Below are positions 35,601-41,600 of a DNA stretch of 64,000 bases, piece after piece. Made by a program: the position numbers and the translations under genes. The DNA is from an uncultured cyanobacterium (lineage in GTDB: Bacteria > Cyanobacteriota > Cyanobacteriia > PCC-6307 > Cyanobiaceae), in the NCBI GenBank assembly GCA_903935205.1, contig CAIZQU010000114.1:1-64000 (forward strand), read 5' to 3'. The number at the start of each line of letters is the position of its first letter. Position 1 is the stretch's first letter. The notes under the pieces are model-generated. The model had not been told where the DNA came from. It worked only from the letters and a program-made list of their open reading frames with translations, and searched no databases.

Positions 35601-38600
35601 CGACGACCCCCCACCGGTGCTGCTGGTGGAGCTGAGGGCCACGGCCAGGGCAAAGGTGGAGATCTGGGAGAGGTCGATGCTGCTCAGGTCCAGGCCCGTC
35701 CCTGAGGCCTCGCTCACGTTCAGATCGGTGTTGGCGCCCAGCCCCACGCTGCTGAGCAGACCGCCGCTGATCGTGGCGGAGGCCTGCACCGCCCCGATCG
35801 CCAGGCTGCCGCTGCTGCTGTCCCCCTGGCCCTGGCTGGCGCTGGTGGTCAGGGCGTCGCCGGTGGCCTGGGCCGCGATCTGGCGATTGGTGCTGCTGCT
35901 CAGGCTGAGGCTGCCCACCGACACGGTGGCATCGCTGCCGCCCTGGATGCCGTTGAGCTGGGCCTGGATCGGGTCGGAGATGGTGTTGTTGGTCACCACC
36001 AGGCCGAGGCCGAGGCTGCCGGTGCTGGCGCTGGCCTGGCCGCTGTCCACGGCCACGGCGAAGCCACCGGCGAAGGTGTAGATGTTGCCGGCGCCCAGTA
36101 ACGGATCATTGCTGAGCACGCTGGCGGCGCTGATCGACAGATCACCGCTGACGTAGAGATCGCTGATGTTGTAGATGCCGGCGCTGATGCCGCCGCTGAG
36201 CTGGTTGAAGGAGAAGGCGCCGGCGATGCCGCCGCTGATGCTGCCGCCCTGACCCGATTGCTTCACCTTGGCGGCGGTGATCGCCGCGCCGGCGGCGTCG
36301 GCCACGATCCGGGAGCTGGCGCTGCGCTGGGCGGTCAGGCTGGCGGAGCTCAGGGTGAGCGATCCGGCACCCGGCGTGGAGGCCGTGGGCGATCCGATCA
36401 GGGCGGCCACGGGCCGGTCGATGCTGTTGCCGGTGCCGGCCCCGACCAGGGCGCCGCCATAGCTGGAGCCAAGGGCCGAGGTGCTGCTGGAGTAGGCGCC
36501 GCTGATCGCATAGGCGCCGATGGCCGATCCGTCCTGGGCCAGCAGGGTCAGGGCGCCGGCGTTGACCGTGCTCGCCCCGTCGATCTGGGCGGTGATGGCG
36601 CCGTTGAGCAGGTTGTTGGAGGCGGAGGCCCCCATCGAGAGGCTGCTGCTGCTGGCGGTGGAGTCAGCGCTGCTGGCGTTGGCCAGGGCGATATCAAAGC
36701 CGCCGCTGACCGCCAGGATCTGTTCGTTGCTGCTGGCGCTCAGGCTGACGCTGGCCAGATCCTGGTTGTCGTCCGCCGATGCGGGCTGGAGGGTGGTGCC
36801 GCTGATCGTGGCGCTGATCGGATTGGTGTAGCTGTTCTCCGCTCCGGCGCCGGCACCGCTGATCGCGGTCGCCGCCAGGGCGCCCTGGGAGGTGGCGTTC
36901 GCGGATGAACCGGCCCCGCTGATCACAACGGTCTGCAGGTCGACGCCATTGGTCTGGGCGGTGATGGTGATCGCTGCTGCCGCCCCGGTCTCCGAGGCTG
37001 TGGTGGTGAGGGTGCTGGCGGCGAGGCTGGCGCTGGTGGCGGTGCTGAGGTCGTTGATGGCGATCGAGGCACCGAAGGCATCGCTGGAGGAACGAGTGGA
37101 GGGTGGCTTGGCGTTGGCATCGGCCGCTGGATTGAGCGGATTGGCCGCCAGGCCCACGGTGCCGGCAAAGGCCAGGGCGTCGCTGGAGTCGGTGCTGGTG
37201 AGGCTGAGCCGGTTCAATCCCAGGGCGTTGAGGTCGCTGACCTGGGCGCTGGTGGCGCTGGCCGTGGAACCGTCGAGGTTCAGGGCCACCGATCCGGGGA
37301 TCGAGAGGGTGGTGCCGGAGGAAACGCCGTAGGAGAGACTGATCGCCCCGGCCAGGGTCAGGGGGCTGGAGCTGCCGTCGCTGGCACCGCTGCTCAGGCT
37401 GACGCTGGTGGGGGAGGCCGCCGAGAGCGTGACGCCGCTGAGGCCCGTGCTCACCTGGCGGCTGATCAGGTTGACACTGGCGGCGCCCGTCAGGCTGCCC
37501 AGGCCGGTGGTGGAGGTCGAGGACCCGCCATCAGCCGCGTCATCGTCACCCTGACTGGGATTGCTGCTGCGCCTGCCGATGGTGAAAGCCCCCGTGGCGG
37601 TGACCAGCTTGGTGGTGTCCTGGGCGCTGAGGCTGATGCTGGCGGCATCGAGATCGAAGGCCTGACCTGCGGCGCTGGCGCTGGTGGGGGCGATCAGCGA
37701 TTGACTGCTGATCGCCAGGTCCTGCACGGCCACCGAGGCGCTGCCATCGATCGGGAAGCTGCGGTTGAGCACTCCCTGGTAGAGCTGGGAGTACTGCTGG
37801 GAGAGGCCAACATCGTCGTTGTATTTGGTATTGGTTTTATCGCCCTGGTTGCTGGTCAGTCTTGTATCGCTCGAGGCCGATCCGGCCACCGCCACCGCCA
37901 CGAAGTCGCCGCCGGTGAGGGCATCCAGCGAAATCGAAGCCAGGGAACTGTCGGCGCTGATGGCACCCAAGCGGTTGCTGGCAGCGCGATCGATGGTGTT
38001 GACGATGACGCCGGTGCCGACGCCAATCGAGTTGCTGTTCTGAACGTCGCCGGCAACATCAAGATCGAGATAACCGTAGTTTTTATAGATCGGGTTGCCT
38101 TTGTTATTGTAGGGGCGATTCGGATCGCGCACTGAAGAGAGATAGCCTTCGGTTGCGGCCAGCGCCAGGCTGGCGGCCTTGATCGTGGCGTTATCGGCAA
38201 TGCTGTTGCTGACGCTATTGCTGAGCTCGCTGTCATCGGCAACGGCCATGCTCAGGGATCCACTCACCCCCCAGTTTTCCGATTTACCCGTTCCTAAAGC
38301 CAGCTGAATTTCAAGGCCGCCGCGCTCGGCCGTGGCGTTGAGATCGCCACTGAGATTGGCAGAAAACTGATCGCTGAAGCTGTTGCTGACCTGGTGGGAT
38401 GAGGCGCTGATATTGACAGCAGCTCCAACACCCTTCTGGCTGACGGTGCCATAGTTGGCCATCTCAGAGAAACTGCCAAGCGACTGCTTGCCTGGCTTGA
38501 CGCCGCTCACTTGGTCGCGGAGGTTCTTGTAGCCAAGGCGCAGCTGAAAAACACCAGCAACGCTGTAGTTGTTGACCAGGTCATAGCTCAACGGAGTGAG

Positions 38601-41600
38601 ATTGACTGCGCTGATGCTACCGCTGAAGTTGTTGCTGGCTTGGCGCTGGTTCTCCTGGCTGCTGGCATTCAGTGACAGGCCAAAATTGACGGCAACGTTA
38701 GTGGTCGTGGTCGTGCCATCCGGATTGAGCTGCCAGTTTGGCGAGAACTTTTCGCCCTTTACCTTCGGCGCTTCCAGGCCATTGCCGCTGGTGAGCTGAC
38801 CGCTGCTCGATAGCCACTGGGTGTTGAGGAGTTGCCTGCCGTAGCGATCCGTTCCCTGGCCCGGGGTTGTCGACTGGACCTTGCTGAGTTCGGCGAGGTG
38901 GCCGCGGTTACGGATATTGCTGTAGGAATTGAGCAGTTCGGGGAAGATGCCATCCTGCAGATTCTTCCAGAAACTGTTCGCCTCATCTGCAATTGTCTTG
39001 CTCAGCTTCCCGGTTGTAGATAGGGCCTTATTGGTGGCAGATTGGTTGCCAGAATTGGCCGAGCTATAGGCAGAAGCAATGCTGACCAGCGGGAACCAGG
39101 TGGCGCTGGGATTGACAACAGAAGCGGTGGGATTCACCGATCCTTGGCTGCTGATTGTGCCGCCGATTGTGTTGATGGCTTGACCATCGATGTCGGTATT
39201 GGTCAGGGCAACCGCCAGCGAGAATTTGGCACTCTCCAGCGAGATTTCGGCGATGGCGCCGGTATTGTCAAGCTCAAACACCGTGCTGTTGATCGCCACA
39301 TCACCAGCAGCGCTGATCCGCGCACTGCTGCCAATGGTCACCTGGGCCACCTGATCGGCGGTGTTCAACGACAGGGCGCCCACCACGCCCCAGGTGGCCT
39401 GGCTGGTCTGGGTCGGAGTGCTCTGTTTCCAGTTGTCAGGGAGCCTTTTCAGCAGCTGGGTTCCGAAAAAGCCGGTCACCAATTTCTGCGTATCAGGCAC
39501 CAGGGCCTTGTACGTCCGCGTGAAACCCTTCGTCCAGGAAGGATTGGCGATGGGTGTGGGCAGGCGCTCCGAGCGCGTCAGCGTCAGCGCCCGGTTGCGG
39601 GCATCGATCGAAGCATCGAGGGTCACCCCGGCCGCATCCGATGGGGAAGCGCTGCTGCTGGCCGCGGCGACCGTTGGGGCGGCGCTGGTCTGGGGAGCAG
39701 CAGCAGCGGAAGAAGAAGCGGCGCTGCTGCTGGGCTGGCTGCTGAGACTGGTGTCCGAACTCACCTGATCCGCAAACAGCTGCACCGGCAGCGAGCGGGC
39801 GAAGTCGATGCCGGGGCGGGTGAGTTGGTAGTTGTCATTGCCGAGGCTGATCAGCTGCAGTTGATCGCGGTTGTTCAGCCCATACACCGGCAGGTTTTGC
39901 TGCTGCCAGTTGTTCAGGGTCAGCTGCAGGTAGTCCTGCTTGGTGTTGGTGCCGCTGCTGCTGAAGATCAGCGGTTGCTGGGCGGCGGCATCGAGAAACA
40001 CCTGCACGCTGTTGCCATCGCTGCTGGCTTGCAGATAAAGCTGCTGTCCCTGGCTGACCTGGGGCAGGGAGGAGGGCGTACCGACCGCCGGTTCCTGCAG
40101 CAGATTGGACGTGCCCGAAAGATATCTTGCCGGCACCAGCGGCGAGCCGTTCACGGTCGGTGCCCCCTGCAGAACAGCCGGGCCCAGGGCGATGTTGTTC
40201 CAGGTGTTGCTGCCAACCACCACATCGCTGGGATCGACCTGCTTGAGCAGCGGGCGGTTGGTTTGGTAGGGGGTGGGATCGATGGAATAGCTGACCATGT
40301 CGCCTGTCCTGGCGTTGAGGCCAGGCAGGGAGATGCTGCTGTTGGCGGCATTGATCGCCGTGGCTGGATCAAAGCTGGTCCACGGTGCATCGAGGCTGAG
40401 CACCGCTGCCGCCGAACTCAGACTCGAGAGGGTGGCCCCCGGCAGCTGCAGCGGGGCGTTGGTGCTGCTGAGCAGGCGGAAGCCCTGGCTCGATTGGCTG
40501 GGGTTGAACACCTCCAGCATCGGGCCCGCCCCCGTCAGCCACTGGCTGGCCTCCGTCAGGGAGCTGGCCAGACCGCTGGCATCGAGCTGGGCGTCGGCGC
40601 CGATGTAGCGGAGATAGCTCCCCACCACGGTGCCAGCGCTGCCGGCCTGCTCCTGATAGACGATCGAGCCATTGCTGAGCTCCAGCTGGCTGGTCGCCTG
40701 GCCATCGGCACCCCAGAGGTTGCCGTTGGCGTCGAGGAAGCCAGCGGCTCCCACCAGGGAGCCATCGCTCTGTTGCAACAGCCCGCTGCTCCACTGCAGC
40801 ATCTGGCCATGCAGGGGCACGGCGGCGCCGCTGGCCGGCACCACCAGCCAGTTGAGGCCATTGACGCCCTCCTCGTTGGCGGCCGTTTCAGAGAGGCTGG
40901 CCACCTGGTTGGCGACCGGCTCCTGGGAGCTGTTGGTGGTGGTGAGCAGCGCCCCGAAGGGAACCCCGGGGGTGAGGGCGGTGAGCAGGATTCCCGAATC
41001 ACCGCTGGCCACGGCCGAGAGGAAGGCCACGGAGCCCACCTCGGCCCCCACCCCCTGGGTGATGCCGGCCGTGGCGTTGATGGCCGAGAGGAACTGGTCC
41101 CGCAGGGTGCTGGCATCGCCGACATCGCTGTCGCTGAGGGTGACCGACACAAATGCCGTATCGGCATTCGGGGCCAGATTCAGCAGGGTGAGGGTGAGGG
41201 TGTCGCCGCTGCTGCCGCCACCGCTGAACGTGATCAGCTCCTGCTGGGCCTGGGTCGCCAGGGAGGCCACCGGATCAGCGCTGCCCAGGGGCTGCAGGGT
41301 CACGGTCAGCTGGGGGTTCTGCCCCTGCTCGAACACGAGCAGATGGTCCGGGCCGGAGCCGCTGGAGAGCAGGTCCACGGCCACCCCGGCCAGGGCATCC
41401 TGGCTGGTGAGGGCCAGGGCGATCCGGCCGGCCCCCCGGGGAATCACCACATACTCCTGGCCGGAGATCAGCCCACCAATGGCGCTGGAGGTGTCGTTGT
41501 AGCCCCCCTGGGCCATCGGGAAGTAGGCGACGAACTGGCCGGCGACGGGCCAGAGGGAGGGATCGTCGCCGAGCAGCAGCTCATCGTTGACCAGGTCGAC